Below, piece after piece: positions 49,009-60,108 of a stretch of DNA of 64,000 nucleotides (position 1 is its first letter; each line of letters opens with the position of its first letter). The notes beneath the pieces are model-generated. The model was not told where the DNA came from, made no database searches, and saw only the letters and a list, made by a program, of their open reading frames with translations. Both the position numbers and the translations under genes were made by a program. The DNA is from Salinarimonas ramus (GTDB lineage: Bacteria; Pseudomonadota; Alphaproteobacteria; Rhizobiales; Beijerinckiaceae): positions 186,001 to 250,000 of the forward strand of contig NZ_BMMF01000002.1 of the NCBI RefSeq assembly GCF_014645695.1, in the 5' to 3' direction.

Positions 49009-50040
49009 TCACAGCCGATCGAGATCCACGACGGGATCGTCTCCCGCGGCGCTGCGGACGTTACCGAAGAATTGCCGGGCGCTCTCGTGCCAGGTGAAGG
49101 TCTCGCCGTAAGCCCTGCAGCGCGCACGGGGAATTTCGAGCGCGGCGAGAGCCGCCTCGCGCAGGTCGCGCGAGAGCACGCCGCAGCCGCTGTCGCCGAC
49201 GACGTCGAGCGGCCCCGTCACCGGATAGGCCGCGATCGGCAGGCCGGAGGCCAGCGCCTCGAGCAGCACGATGCCGAACGTGTCGGTGAGGCTCGGGAAG
49301 ACGAAGACGTCCGCCGAGGCGTAGACCTCCGCCAGCGCCTCCCCCGTCCGTGCGCCGAGGAAGCGCGCCTGCGGAAACCGGCGCTCCAGATCGGCCCGCG
49401 CCGGGCCGTCGCCGACGATCACCTTCGTGCCGGGAAGGTCTAGCTTCAAAAAGGCTTCGAGGTTCTTCTCCACGGCGACGCGGCCGACATAGAGGAAGAT
49501 CGGCCCCGGCGCATCGAGGACGCGCGTGTCGCGCGGGCGGAAGAGCGTCGTGTCGACGCCGCGGCCCCAGCGCAGCACGTTGTTGAAGCCGCGCTTGACG
49601 AGCTCGGCCTCCAACGAATCCGTCGCCACCATGATGCCGCGCCCCGTATTGTGGAAGCGCCGGATCGCCCGATAGACCCAGCGCTCCGGCACCGGCGCGC
49701 GGGCGGAGACGTATTCCGGGAAGCGCGTGTGGTAGCTCGTCGTGTAGGCGAAATCGTTGGCGAGGCAGATCTTGCGCGTGGCGATGCCGATCGGCCCCTC
49801 GGTGGCGATGTGGATATGGGTCGGCGCCAGCTCCCGGATCTTGCGCGCCACGGCGCGCGGCCGGGCCAAAGCCAGACGGATCTCGGGATAGGTGGGCATC
49901 GGCAGCGAGCGGAAGTCGAGCGGTGTGAGCAGCACGATCTCGGCGTCGAAGGCGGAGGCGTGGGCGATCATCTGCTCGATGGACCGCACCACGCCGTTGA
50001 TCTGCGGACGCCACGCGTCCGTCGCGACGAGGAGACGCAT
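49009..50040 (-). CDS. GT4-family glycosyltransferase
   Basis: 343 residues with a GT-B fold. The N-terminal domain starts MRLLVATDAWRPQINGVVRS; the nucleotide-sugar domain has LYVGRVAVEKNLEAFL, VIVGDGPARADLER and the E-x7-E type block FPSLTDTFGIVLLEALASGLPI. The pattern resembles bacterial alpha-mannosyl or glycolipid transferases such as MgtA and SQD2-like enzymes. Its ATG overlaps the stop of the metallophosphoesterase gene by one base (TGATG). This phosphatase/transferase pair suggests a shared lipid or cell-surface glycolipid pathway; the acceptor is unknown. Confidence 0.85.
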   Translation of the reverse strand: MRLLVATDAWRPQINGVVRSIEQMIAHASAFDAEIVLLTPLDFRSLPMPTYPEIRLALARPRAVARKIRELAPTHIHIATEGPIGIATRKICLANDFAYTTSYHTRFPEYVSARAPVPERWVYRAIRRFHNTGRGIMVATDSLEAELVKRGFNNVLRWGRGVDTTLFRPRDTRVLDAPGPIFLYVGRVAVEKNLEAFLKLDLPGTKVIVGDGPARADLERRFPQARFLGARTGEALAEVYASADVFVFPSLTDTFGIVLLEALASGLPIAAYPVTGPLDVVGDSGCGVLSRDLREAALAALEIPRARCRAYGETFTWHESARQFFGNVRSAAGDDPVVDLDRL

Positions 50041-50966
50041 CAGGCGACGGCTCGCGATCCCGAGCTCACGGGGCCCGGTCTGGCGCTGCCCGGCATGACG
50101 GGGCTCGGCATGACGGGGCTGGGATTGGCGTCGCCGAGACGCGCGAGGCGCGCCGCGCGGGCGGCGTCGGGTACGGGGAGCGGCTCGGGCGCCTCGCTCG
50201 CGTCGAGCACCGCCATCTCCTCGACCCAGCGCACGAGCTCGAGCCGGCCGTCGTAATGCTCGACGATGGCCGTGCAGCTCTCCACCCAGTCGCCGCAATT
50301 GAGGTAGCGCATGCCGTCGATGTCGCGCTCCGCGGCGTGGTGGATGTGGCCGCACACGACGCCCGTGGCGCCCTGGCCGCGGGCCTCCTCGACGAGGAAC
50401 TCCTCGAACTTGGAGATGAAGTTCACGGCGTTCTTCACCTTGAGCTTGGCCCAGGCGGAGAGCGACCAGTAGGTCAGCCCCAGCCGGCGGCGCACCATGT
50501 TCACGTAGGTGTTCGAGACCAGCGCCAGAGAATAGGCCCAGTCGCCCAGATGCGCCAGCCACTTGGCGTGCTTCATCACCATGTCGAACTGGTCGCCGTG
50601 GATGACGAGCAGCCGCTCGCCGGCGGCGGTCTCGTGGAGCGCCTTGTCGCAGACCTCGATGCCACCGAAATTGGCGCCGATATAGTCCCGCAGGAACTCG
50701 TCGTGGTTGCCCGGCACGTAGATCAGCCGCGCACCCTTGCGCACCTTGCGCAGGAGCTTCTGGACCACGTCGTTGTGGGATTGCGGCCAGAACCAGCCGT
50801 TCTTCAGCTTCCACCCGTCGATGATGTCGCCGACGAGATAGATCACGTCCGCATCGTAGCGGCGCAGGAAGCCGAGCAGCAGATCGGCCTGGCAATCGCG
50901 CGTGCCGAGGTGGAAATCCGACAGGAACAAGGTCCGGACGCGGATCGATTGATCGTCATCAGTCAC
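50040..50966 (-). CDS. LpxH-like metallophosphoesterase
   Basis: 308 residues of the calcineurin-like phosphoesterase superfamily. All metal-binding blocks are visible: LFLSDFHLGTRD, YLVGDIIDGW, VPGNHDEFLR, LLVIHGDQFDMV and VCGHIHHAAE. It resembles the UDP-2,3-diacylglucosamine diphosphatase-like group found widely in alphaproteobacteria. The start is GTG 50966, with a GGAG site; the longer frame upstream is not conserved in style. The C-terminus after residue 265 is low complexity and contains a repeated SPVMP unit (from a 15-bp tandem repeat near 50090-50130). It is coupled to the GT4 gene. Confidence 0.84.
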   Translation of the reverse strand: MTDDDQSIRVRTLFLSDFHLGTRDCQADLLLGFLRRYDADVIYLVGDIIDGWKLKNGWFWPQSHNDVVQKLLRKVRKGARLIYVPGNHDEFLRDYIGANFGGIEVCDKALHETAAGERLLVIHGDQFDMVMKHAKWLAHLGDWAYSLALVSNTYVNMVRRRLGLTYWSLSAWAKLKVKNAVNFISKFEEFLVEEARGQGATGVVCGHIHHAAERDIDGMRYLNCGDWVESCTAIVEHYDGRLELVRWVEEMAVLDASEAPEPLPVPDAARAARLARLGDANPSPVMPSPVMPGSARPGPVSSGSRAVA

Positions 50967-51158
50967 TATTCCAGCTCCGCTCCAGCGGGTTTCGCCGACA
51001 AGAACCGATTCTCCATTGCACTTTGATGACGCCGGGCGGAAGAACAGCGGGATCGGGGGAATTCCTCCCCGCGCCCGCGCGGTTTCGACGCGCCGGGGCG
51101 GTGCCCGGCGCGGTCCGCGCGGCACGATCTCGACTGTACGACCCCGGCGCGTGCCGGC

Positions 51159-51638
51159 TCAGTCGAGCGACTTGACGAAGATCCGCAGGTAGTCGGAGAA
51201 GCCCGCCTTCAGGTAGGCGGCGCAGGCGCCCTCGTTGGCGGCGAGCGCGCCGATCGAGAGCCGCACGAGCCCCGCCTCACGGGTGAGGCGCTCGGCCTCG
51301 GCGAGAAGCGCGCGCCCCACGCCGCGCCCGCGCGCGTCCTCGACGACGATCAGGTCGGCCACCATGCCGTAGCGACGCACGTCCTCGCGGACGTAGGGAT
51401 GCTCCTCGTCGATGACGAAGACGAGGAGGCCCACCGCGATGCCGTCCTCCTCGGCGAGGAGCATGCGGCCCTTGGTCCGCGCCACCCGATCGAGCGCCGC
51501 CGCATAGGCCGCCTCGGCGGCTTCGCGGGTGGTGAGCCGGTCGTCGACGAGTGTCGCCTCGAAGGCGTTGAGCTGGTCCACGAGACCGATGCAGGTCTCC
51601 CGATCGGCGGGACCGGCGGTGCGGATGGCGAGGGTCAC
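51159..51638 (-). CDS. GNAT-family N-acetyltransferase
   Basis: 159 residues with the GNAT core: strand MLLAEEDGIAVGLLVFVID, strand MVADLIVVEDARGRGVGRALL, which carries the acetyl-CoA pyrophosphate-binding R-G-x-G-x-G/A motif, and the C-terminal GACAAYLKAGFSDYLRIFVK. It acetylates an unknown amine or protein. Its ATG overlaps the stop of the upstream hydrolase by 4 bp, so the two are coupled, although no common pathway is obvious. 192 bp separate it from the metallophosphoesterase gene. Confidence 0.85.
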   Translation of the reverse strand: MTLAIRTAGPADRETCIGLVDQLNAFEATLVDDRLTTREAAEAAYAAALDRVARTKGRMLLAEEDGIAVGLLVFVIDEEHPYVREDVRRYGMVADLIVVEDARGRGVGRALLAEAERLTREAGLVRLSIGALAANEGACAAYLKAGFSDYLRIFVKSLD

Positions 51639-52477
51639 GAGCGGTCCTCCTCCAGCAGCGCCGCCGCGCGGCCCGCTTCCACTGCGTCGAGCAGCGCGCG
51701 GACCTCCGCGAGTCCGCCGTTCTCGAGCAGACGCGTGTGGCCCTCGGCCTCGAAACCGCGGAACCGCTTGGGCTCGCCCGCGGCCTCGTAGAGCGCGCGG
51801 CCCTGCGCGAAGGGCGTCACGCGGTCCTGGGTGCCGTGCATGACGAGGAGCGGCTCGTCCACGGCGCCGATGCGCGCGGCGCTGTCGAACTGGTCGCGCA
51901 TGAGGAGGCCGACGGGCACGAAGGGGTAGCGCAGGCGCGCCACGTCCGCCGCGGAGGTGAAGGGCGCGTCGAGCACCACGGCGCCGGCCTCGACCTCGGT
52001 GGCCAGCGCCACGGCGACGCCGGTGCCGAGCGATTCGCCGTAGAGCACGATGCGCTCCGCCGGCGCATGACGGGACGCGAAGGCATAGGCCGCGCGGGCA
52101 TCCTCGATCAGGCCCTCCTCGGTCGGTGAGCCGGTCGAGCCCGAATAGCCGCGATAGGACGTGATCAGCACGCCCCGACCACCCTCGGCGAGCGCCGCCG
52201 CGCGGGGCGCGCGCTGGCGGATCGAGCCGGCATTGCCGTGGAAGTAGACGACGAGCGCGCGGCCGGGCTCCGGCGGGCGGAAATAGGCGCGGATGCGCTC
52301 GTCGTCGGCGGTCTCGAGCGTCACGTCCTCGAAGCCGGCGAGCCCCGCCTCGGCGGCGCTGGCGACGTTGTCGGGCGCCGGGTAGAGGAGCGAGCGCTGG
52401 GCGACGAACAGCACGCCGACGAAGGCGAGATAGGCGCCGCCGGCGAGGACGAGACCACGCGCGAGACGTCCGAGCAC
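51635..52477 (-). CDS. BEM46-like alpha/beta hydrolase
   Basis: 280 residues. An N-terminal membrane segment (GLVLAGGAYLAFVGVLFVAQ) is followed by an alpha/beta hydrolase domain of the ABHD17/BEM46 type. It has VVYFHGNAGSIRQR, ITSYRGYSGSTGSPTE, nucleophile elbow LYGESLGTGVAV (Ser), acid in VMHGTQDRVTP and base in EAEGHTRLLE. This group is anchored to the inner membrane with the active site outside or inside depending on species; the substrate is unknown. It lies 73 bp downstream of pntB and overlaps the GNAT gene start. Confidence 0.84.
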   Translation of the reverse strand: MLGRLARGLVLAGGAYLAFVGVLFVAQRSLLYPAPDNVASAAEAGLAGFEDVTLETADDERIRAYFRPPEPGRALVVYFHGNAGSIRQRAPRAAALAEGGRGVLITSYRGYSGSTGSPTEEGLIEDARAAYAFASRHAPAERIVLYGESLGTGVAVALATEVEAGAVVLDAPFTSAADVARLRYPFVPVGLLMRDQFDSAARIGAVDEPLLVMHGTQDRVTPFAQGRALYEAAGEPKRFRGFEAEGHTRLLENGGLAEVRALLDAVEAGRAAALLEEDRS

Positions 52478-52550
52478 GGCGACGACCCTCTCGTCCTCGA
52501 GTCGCTCCGGGAACCGGGGAGGGACCGCTCTCCTCGGCTCCCGTCGCGCG

Positions 52551-53945
52551 TCACATCGACTTGACGATTTCGTCGACCATCTTCTTGGCGTCGCCGAAGA
52601 GCATCATCGTGTTGTCGCGGAAGAACAGCTCGTTCTCGACGCCGGCATAGCCCGAGCCCATGCCGCGCTTGAGGAAGAGCACCGTGCCCGCCTTCTCCAC
52701 GTCGAGGATCGGCATGCCGTAGATGGGCGAGGCCTTGTCCGTCTTCGCGGCGGGGTTCGTCACGTCGTTGGCGCCGATGACGAAGGCCACGTCCGCCTGC
52801 GCGAACTCGCCGTTGATGTCCTCGAGCTCGAAGACCTCGTCGTAGGGCACCTGCGCCTCGGCCAGCAGCACGTTCATGTGCCCCGGCATGCGGCCCGCGA
52901 CCGGGTGGATCGCGTACTTCACCTCCACGCCCTCCTTCTTGAGGAGGTCGGCCATCTCGCGCAGCGTGTGCTGGGCCTGGGCCACCGCCATGCCGTAGCC
53001 CGGCACGATGATGACCTTGGACGAGTTCTTCATGATGAAGGCCGCGTCCTCGGCCGAGCCCTGCTTCACCGGCCGGCTCTCGGCCTCGCCGACGGGCCCG
53101 CCCGACGTCTCGCCGCCGAAGCCGCCGAGGATGACGGAGACGAAGCTCCGGTTCATCCCCTTGCACATGATGTAGGACAGGATCGCGCCCGACGAGCCGA
53201 CGAGCGCGCCCGTGATGATGAGCGCGAGGTTGCCCAGCGTGAAGCCGATGCCCGCGGCCGCCCAACCGGAATAGGAGTTGAGCATCGACACGACGACGGG
53301 CATGTCCGCGCCGCCGATGGGGATGATCAAGAGGACGCCGAGCGCCAGCGCGATCAGGCAGACGAGCCAGAAGGCGAGCGTCGACTCGGTGGCCATGAAC
53401 ACGCCGAGCAGGATCACGAGGGCGGCGGCGAGCGCGATGTTGATCATGTGCCGGGAGGGCAGCATGATCGGCTTGCCGGACATGCGCCCGTCGAGCTTCA
53501 GGAACGCGATGATCGAGCCCGTGAAGGTGATCGCGCCGATGGCGGCGCCGAGCCCCATCTCGAACAGGCTCGCGCCCTTGATCGCGCCCGGCGCGCCGAT
53601 GGCGAAGGCCTGCGGCGCGTAGAGCGCGGCGGCCGCCACCAGCACGGCGGCGAGGCCGACGAGCGAGTGGAAGGCCGCGACGAGCTGCGGCATGGCCGTC
53701 ATCGGCACGCGCTTGGCGATCAGCGCGCCGATGCCGCCGCCGATGGCGATGCCGAGGATCACCAGCAGCCAGCCGCCGAGCGCCGGCGGCGACGACACGA
53801 GCGTCGTGCCCACGGCGATGGCCATGCCGACCATGCCGTAGATGTTGCCCTGTCGCGACGTCGTCGGGTGCGAGAGGCCGCGCAGCGCCAGGATGAAGAG
53901 GACGCCGGAGACGAGGTAGAGCAGGTTCGCGAGATTGTCGCCCAT
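52551..53945 (-). CDS. pntB: NAD(P) transhydrogenase subunit beta
   Basis: 464 residues. The N-terminal 180 residues form the proton-channel membrane part (nine helices in the family). The C-terminal domain dIII binds NADP(H), with VIIVPGYGMAVAQAQHTLREMADLLKKEG-type and VAGRMPGHMNVLLAEA motifs, then FVIGANDVTNPAA and the end RGMGSGYAGVENELF. It couples proton entry to hydride transfer from NADH to NADP+. The start lies 4 bp after the pntAB stop. It is the last of pntAA-pntAB-pntB. Confidence 0.95.
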   Translation of the reverse strand: MGDNLANLLYLVSGVLFILALRGLSHPTTSRQGNIYGMVGMAIAVGTTLVSSPPALGGWLLVILGIAIGGGIGALIAKRVPMTAMPQLVAAFHSLVGLAAVLVAAAALYAPQAFAIGAPGAIKGASLFEMGLGAAIGAITFTGSIIAFLKLDGRMSGKPIMLPSRHMINIALAAALVILLGVFMATESTLAFWLVCLIALALGVLLIIPIGGADMPVVVSMLNSYSGWAAAGIGFTLGNLALIITGALVGSSGAILSYIMCKGMNRSFVSVILGGFGGETSGGPVGEAESRPVKQGSAEDAAFIMKNSSKVIIVPGYGMAVAQAQHTLREMADLLKKEGVEVKYAIHPVAGRMPGHMNVLLAEAQVPYDEVFELEDINGEFAQADVAFVIGANDVTNPAAKTDKASPIYGMPILDVEKAGTVLFLKRGMGSGYAGVENELFFRDNTMMLFGDAKKMVDEIVKSM

Positions 53946-53949
53946 CGCC

Positions 53950-54405
53950 TCAGCCCTTCTTCTTGTACATGGCGAGCATCCGCGCCGTGACGAGGAAGCC
54001 GCCGAAGATGTTCACGGAGGCGAGGACGAGGGCGATGAAGCCGAGCACGGTCGCCCCCCAGGCGGCCCCGGAACTCGCGACGTCCGCCACCTGCACGCCC
54101 ACGGCGAGGAGCGCGCCCACCACGATCACGGACGAGATCGCGTTCGTCACGGACATCAGCGGCGTATGCAGCGCCGGCGTGACCGACCAGACCACGTAAT
54201 AGCCGACGAAGATCGCGAGCACGAAGATCGCGAAGCGGAACACGGTGGGATCCACCGCTCCGCCCGTCGCGACGGACACGCCCGTCGCGACCATGTCGGT
54301 GGAGATCATGTCGGCATAGGACTGCGCCGCGTTCGCGGCCTCGCGCGCGGCCTCTGCGGCGGCCTGCGCCCGCTCGAGAGCCTGCTCGGGAGTGAGAGTG
54401 GCCAT
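53950..54405 (-). CDS. pntAB: NAD(P) transhydrogenase subunit alpha part 2
   Basis: 151 residues. An Ala/Glu-rich helical start (about 1-30) is followed by four membrane helices from about residue 48, with the conserved [23 protein letters not shown] segment and [19 protein letters not shown] at the end. In E. coli this part is fused to the NAD-binding domain; here it is separate, as in Rhodospirillum and other alphaproteobacteria. The ATG at 54405 has a GGGGA site; a TTG at 54417 is less likely. Confidence 0.94.
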   Translation of the reverse strand: MATLTPEQALERAQAAAEAAREAANAAQSYADMISTDMVATGVSVATGGAVDPTVFRFAIFVLAIFVGYYVVWSVTPALHTPLMSVTNAISSVIVVGALLAVGVQVADVASSGAAWGATVLGFIALVLASVNIFGGFLVTARMLAMYKKKG

Positions 54406-54438
54406 GGCTGTCCCCAATCTGTCGCGTCGCGCACGCCG

Positions 54439-55581
54439 TCAGGCGGCGGGCTGCGCCTGGAAGTTCGGATGGACGATCGCGCCGTCCTTGGTCAGAAGCG
54501 TCGCCTTGACGAGCTCGTCGTCCCAGTTCGGCGCCAGAGCCTTCTTCTCCTTGTCGATCATCGTCTCGAGGAAGGCGAGGAGGTTCTTCGCGTAGAGGCT
54601 CGACGCCGTCGCCGCGAGGCGGCCCGGGACGTTGAGGTAGCCGACGATCTTCACGCCGCCGTGGTCGGCGATCTCGCCGGGCTCGGAGACCTCGCAATTC
54701 CCGCCGCGCTCCACCGCGAGATCGACGACCACGGAGCCGGGCCGCATCGATTCGACCATCGCCTTCGTCACGAGCTTCGGCGCGGGCCGGCCCGGGATCA
54801 GGGCGGTCGTGATCACGATGTCCTGCTTGGCGATGTGGGCGGCGACGAGCTCGGCCTGCTTGGCCTTGTATTCCGCCGACATCTCCTTGGCGTAGCCGCC
54901 GGCGGTCTCGGCCTGCTTGAACTCCTCGTCCTCCACCGCGACGAACTTCGCGCCGAGCGATTCGACCTGCTCCTTGGCGGCGGGGCGGACGTCGGTGGCA
55001 GAGACGACGGCGCCCAGGCGCCGCGCCGTGGCGATGGCCTGGAGGCCGGCGACGCCGGCGCCCATGACGAAGACCTTGGCGGCCGGCACGGTGCCCGCCG
55101 CCGTCATCATCATCGGCATGGCGCGGCCGTAGACGGCGGCGCCGTCGATCACGGCGCGGTAGCCCGCGAGGTTCGCCTGGGAGGACAGCACGTCCATCAC
55201 CTGCGCGCGGGTGATGCGGGGCATCAGCTCCATGGAAAAGGCGGCGAGCTTGCGCTCCGCCATGGCCTGGAGCGCGGCCTCGTTGCCGTAGGGGTCCATT
55301 GTCGCGATGACGATGGCGCCCTCCTTGACGGCCGCGAGGCGATCGCCCTCGGGACGGCGCACGAGGAGCACGACGTCGGCGTCTCCCGCCGCCGCGGCGG
55401 CGTCCGGCGCGATGGAGGCGCCGGCGGCCTCGAAATCGGCGTCCGGCAGGCCCGATTGCGCGCCCGCGCCCGATTGCACCACCACGGTCGCGCCGAACCC
55501 GACGAGCTTCTTGACCGTGTCCGGCGTGGCGGCCACGCGGGCCTCGTTGGCGTCCGTTTCCGTGAGGACGGCGATGCGCAT
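54439..55581 (-). CDS. pntAA: NAD(P) transhydrogenase subunit alpha part 1
   Basis: 380 residues, the soluble dI domain that binds NAD(H). It begins MRIAVLTETDANEARVAATP; the Rossmann segment VFVMGAGVAGLQAIATARRLGA, the mobile-loop region MSAEYKAKQ and ITTALIPGRPAP with the family RGGNCE motif are present. It is related to alanine dehydrogenase. A purine-rich GGGGGAGAGGGG precedes the ATG at 55581. Frames extending upstream belong to a different gene region. It is followed by pntAB after 33 bp. Confidence 0.95.
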   Translation of the reverse strand: MRIAVLTETDANEARVAATPDTVKKLVGFGATVVVQSGAGAQSGLPDADFEAAGASIAPDAAAAAGDADVVLLVRRPEGDRLAAVKEGAIVIATMDPYGNEAALQAMAERKLAAFSMELMPRITRAQVMDVLSSQANLAGYRAVIDGAAVYGRAMPMMMTAAGTVPAAKVFVMGAGVAGLQAIATARRLGAVVSATDVRPAAKEQVESLGAKFVAVEDEEFKQAETAGGYAKEMSAEYKAKQAELVAAHIAKQDIVITTALIPGRPAPKLVTKAMVESMRPGSVVVDLAVERGGNCEVSEPGEIADHGGVKIVGYLNVPGRLAATASSLYAKNLLAFLETMIDKEKKALAPNWDDELVKATLLTKDGAIVHPNFQAQPAA

Positions 55582-55658
55582 GCCCCTCTCCCCCAAGTTT
55601 CGCTGACGTTCGTCGCTTCTGTTCGGGAGGGCGCGACCGTCGCGCCCGCGCGGCGTCC

Positions 55659-55961
55659 TCAGGCGAGGACGAAGGCCACGATCATCAGGCCGAAGACCAC
55701 GGCCGGCGCCCGCCAGCCCACCTTCGGGAACAGCGCGCCGATCGCGCCGGCGACCATCGAGGCGACGACGCCGACGATCCCCGTGAACCAGGCTTCCTTC
55801 ACGCCGCCGAGCGCCAGCGCCATGACCCAGCACCCGACGACGATCGACGTCAGCGTCGTGAAGACGATGAAGCCGTCGTAGGTCTGCTCGTGGGTCTTGC
55901 CGTCCATATCGGGGCTGTAGCCTTCGTCCGGCCTACGCTCGCTGTGCACCATGGTCGCCAT
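55659..55961 (-). CDS. aa3-type cytochrome c oxidase subunit IV-like protein
   Basis: About 100 residues. The motif EQTYDGFIVFTTLTSIVVGC identifies the small bacterial aa3-oxidase subunit IV family; here it is followed by two further membrane segments (about 52-72 and 76-98), longer than the one-helix Paracoccus subunit. It comes just before pntAA in the same direction, so it is probably part of the transhydrogenase operon rather than a structural oxidase subunit. Starts at 55973, 55961 and 55952 are all in frame; 55961 is a compromise. Confidence 0.75.
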   Translation of the reverse strand: MATMVHSERRPDEGYSPDMDGKTHEQTYDGFIVFTTLTSIVVGCWVMALALGGVKEAWFTGIVGVVASMVAGAIGALFPKVGWRAPAVVFGLMIVAFVLA

Positions 55962-56071
55962 GTTCCTGGTCATCCTTCCACGCAAACGACCTCGGCTTTA
56001 GCCGATGCGGAGGCGGGCCGCAATGCGTGAATGGCGAGCGTTCGCACGGGCATCACGCCTGCGACGTCGCG

Positions 56072-56926
56072 TCAGCGCCCCTCGATGCCCCACAGCGATC
56101 GCAGCGCGATGGCGTCGCCCAGCGTCAGCCCCGCGGCCGAGAGCGCGCGGGCCTGCGCGGCGACGACGGCGGCGTTGTCCTGCGCCGGCGAGCCGTCCGG
56201 CAGCGCGAGATTGTTCTCGAAGCCGCAGCGGACGTGCCCGCCGAGCAACCCCGCCAGCACGCCGCAGCCCGCCTCGCGCGGGCCGAAGGCGCAGACCATG
56301 AAGTCCCGGTACACGTCCGCGCAGCTCTCGATCATCGGCACGAGATCGGCCGGCCGCGCCTGCGTCGGCGGGTCGTAGCGCCCGCCCACGAACAGGACGG
56401 AGACCTGCCGCCCGTCCACCACGCGCGCGTGCGCCCAACGTGCGAGGCGGTCGGCGTCGGTGCGGTCGTAGGCGATGATCTGCGGCGCGATGCGCTCGTC
56501 CTCGCAGAAGGCGAGGAGGTCGGAGAGGCGCTTGGCGTCCGATTCGTTGGGCGCGATCTCGCGCAGGGCCACGGAGACGGCCTCGGGCTTCACCGCCTTG
56601 ACCACGGCCACCTGCTCGTCGGGCGCGTACATGCCGATGGATTCGGTGGTGATCTGCACCACCATGCGAGGGCCCACCGCGTCGCGCACGGCGGCGATGG
56701 CCTCGCGGTAGCGGCCGGGATCGAGGCTGTGGCGCCCCTGCGCGTCGCGCACGTGCAGATGGATCATGGCCGCGCCGGCGCTCTGCGCCTCGCGCGCGAC
56801 CTGGGCGCATTCCTCGGCGGTGATGGGGAGAGCGGGATGCTGGGCCTTCGTGCGCCGGCCGCCATTGGGAGCGACGGCGATGAAGGTCGGCGGATAGAGC
56901 CGTCCGCGTTGCTCGATGTCGCTCAT
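56072..56926 (-). CDS. BKACE-family beta-keto acid cleavage enzyme (DUF849)
   Basis: 284 residues of the zinc-dependent beta-keto acid cleavage family, whose founder Kce splits 3-keto-5-aminohexanoate with acetyl-CoA. Metal ligands are visible in AAMIHLHVRDAQGRH (the H-x-H pair) with a further His in LLGGHVRCGFENNL. Other blocks are VQITTESIGMY and FGPREAG. BKACE members act on many beta-keto acids, so the substrate is open. The ATG at 56926 has GGGAGG six bases upstream. It stands alone. Confidence 0.86.
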   Translation of the reverse strand: MSDIEQRGRLYPPTFIAVAPNGGRRTKAQHPALPITAEECAQVAREAQSAGAAMIHLHVRDAQGRHSLDPGRYREAIAAVRDAVGPRMVVQITTESIGMYAPDEQVAVVKAVKPEAVSVALREIAPNESDAKRLSDLLAFCEDERIAPQIIAYDRTDADRLARWAHARVVDGRQVSVLFVGGRYDPPTQARPADLVPMIESCADVYRDFMVCAFGPREAGCGVLAGLLGGHVRCGFENNLALPDGSPAQDNAAVVAAQARALSAAGLTLGDAIALRSLWGIEGR

Positions 56927-57034
56927 GAAGCCTCCCGCATCCGTGTTTTTCCCGATTATGCGCGAAGCGGCGCCGCTCCGATAGGGCCGGCCGTGACGTT
57001 TCTCAGGATTTGTCCGCACAGAAGGGTGAGCAGG

Positions 57035-57478
57035 TCACCCACGTCGCCCAGGCGCGACGTCCGGGTGGAGCGCGCGGAGCGTCGCGATCCAGGCCGGCGG
57101 CAGAGCCGCCGCCTCGGCGGCCGCGACCACGGCTTCGAGGTAGCCCGGCGGCGGCGTGCCGCCCTCCCCCGCGCGCCCGACATAGACGATGGCGCGGCGC
57201 GCGCCCGCCTCGGTCACCACCGGCTGGACGACCTTGGAATAGAGGCCCGTGTGGACGCTCTCGTACCGATCGAGCGCGGCGACGTCGCGCAGCGCGAGAT
57301 CCCAGAGCACGCCCCACACGGCGCCCCGCGGCGCGCGGGCGACGTTCGCCCAGCCCTCGCGCATGATCACGATGCGGTGGCGCATCAGGCGCGCTGGGCC
57401 GATGGGGCGCGAGGACGGGCAGCGCGCGGCCATCTGGGCGCGGTCCATGTTGGACCCGTAGGCGAAGTAGAGCGGCAT
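57035..57478 (-). CDS. Gamma-glutamylcyclotransferase-like protein
   Basis: 147 residues of the GGCT/AIG2-like fold. The substrate-binding YGSN motif is at residues 7-10 (LYFAYGSNMDRAQM) and the catalytic acid is Glu73 in LDRYESVHTGLY. Members release 5-oxoproline from gamma-glutamyl compounds. A possible link is to glutathione turnover, since gshB is in the same window, but it is 5 kb away in a different operon. It starts 16 bp after the pccA stop in the same direction and so may be co-transcribed with it. Confidence 0.85.
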   Translation of the reverse strand: MPLYFAYGSNMDRAQMAARCPSSRPIGPARLMRHRIVIMREGWANVARAPRGAVWGVLWDLALRDVAALDRYESVHTGLYSKVVQPVVTEAGARRAIVYVGRAGEGGTPPPGYLEAVVAAAEAAALPPAWIATLRALHPDVAPGRRG

Positions 57479-57494
57479 GCGTTCGCCGATGCGC

Positions 57495-59498
<2,004 letters not shown>

Positions 59499-59622
59499 GA
59501 ACGCGGGCCCCGCTGATCGGCGATGAGACGCCTCAGCTTCTAGCGACCCGCGGCGGGTCTCGTCCACGCCCTCTTTCGACTGAGACGCGATCCGCCCGCC
59601 CTTCGGATGCCGCGAGGGCGCC

Positions 59623-60108
59623 TCAGGCGGCGCGGCTCGCGTTGCGCACCGCGTCCTTGATGCATTGCGGCGTCTCGGGCGCGTCGAGCACGTCGCGCAT
59701 GCGCATGACGCCACCGCGCATAACGAAGACGAGGAGCGTCTCGTCCACGCGCTGGGCCTCGCGCACCATCTGCGCCACGGCGCGGCGCGCGTTCTCGGTG
59801 GGCCCGCCGCAGGCGTTCACCGCCGTGACGAGCCAGCGTGCGAGGCTCTGGTCGACGAAGCCGGTGGGGCGCGCGCCCCAGACGACGAAGTCGACGAGAA
59901 GGGATGCGAACAGCTCCGACCAGGCCTGCGCCGCCGCCTCGTCCGGCCGCTTCACCGCGCGATCGAGCGCGATGAGGACGTCGGCCTCCTCGCGGGTCGA
60001 GATGCCGGTCTCGAGGGCGAATTCACGCAGCCGCGCCACGTCCTCGAGGGTCATCACCTTGTTTTCGCAAACATTGTCCGCGAATTCGCGCAAAGCTTGA
60101 TCGATCAT
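59623..60108 (-). CDS. Conserved helical protein, single copy of the 45.5-kb duplicated module
   Basis: 161 residues, no signal peptide or membrane helix. Residues 19-95 (MTLEDVARLREFALE, REEADVLIALDRAV, AWSELFASLLVDFVV, SLARWLVTAVN) align with each module of the protein at 45517-46485, including the E-A-D-V-L and F-x-x-L-L positions and the W-L pair. The rest (ARRAVAQMVREAQRVDETLLVFV) is a second helical part. The function is unknown. An AT-richer leader lies upstream, and family A repeat copy 2 lies between it and truA. Confidence 0.8.
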   Translation of the reverse strand: MIDQALREFADNVCENKVMTLEDVARLREFALETGISTREEADVLIALDRAVKRPDEAAAQAWSELFASLLVDFVVWGARPTGFVDQSLARWLVTAVNACGGPTENARRAVAQMVREAQRVDETLLVFVMRGGVMRMRDVLDAPETPQCIKDAVRNASRAA

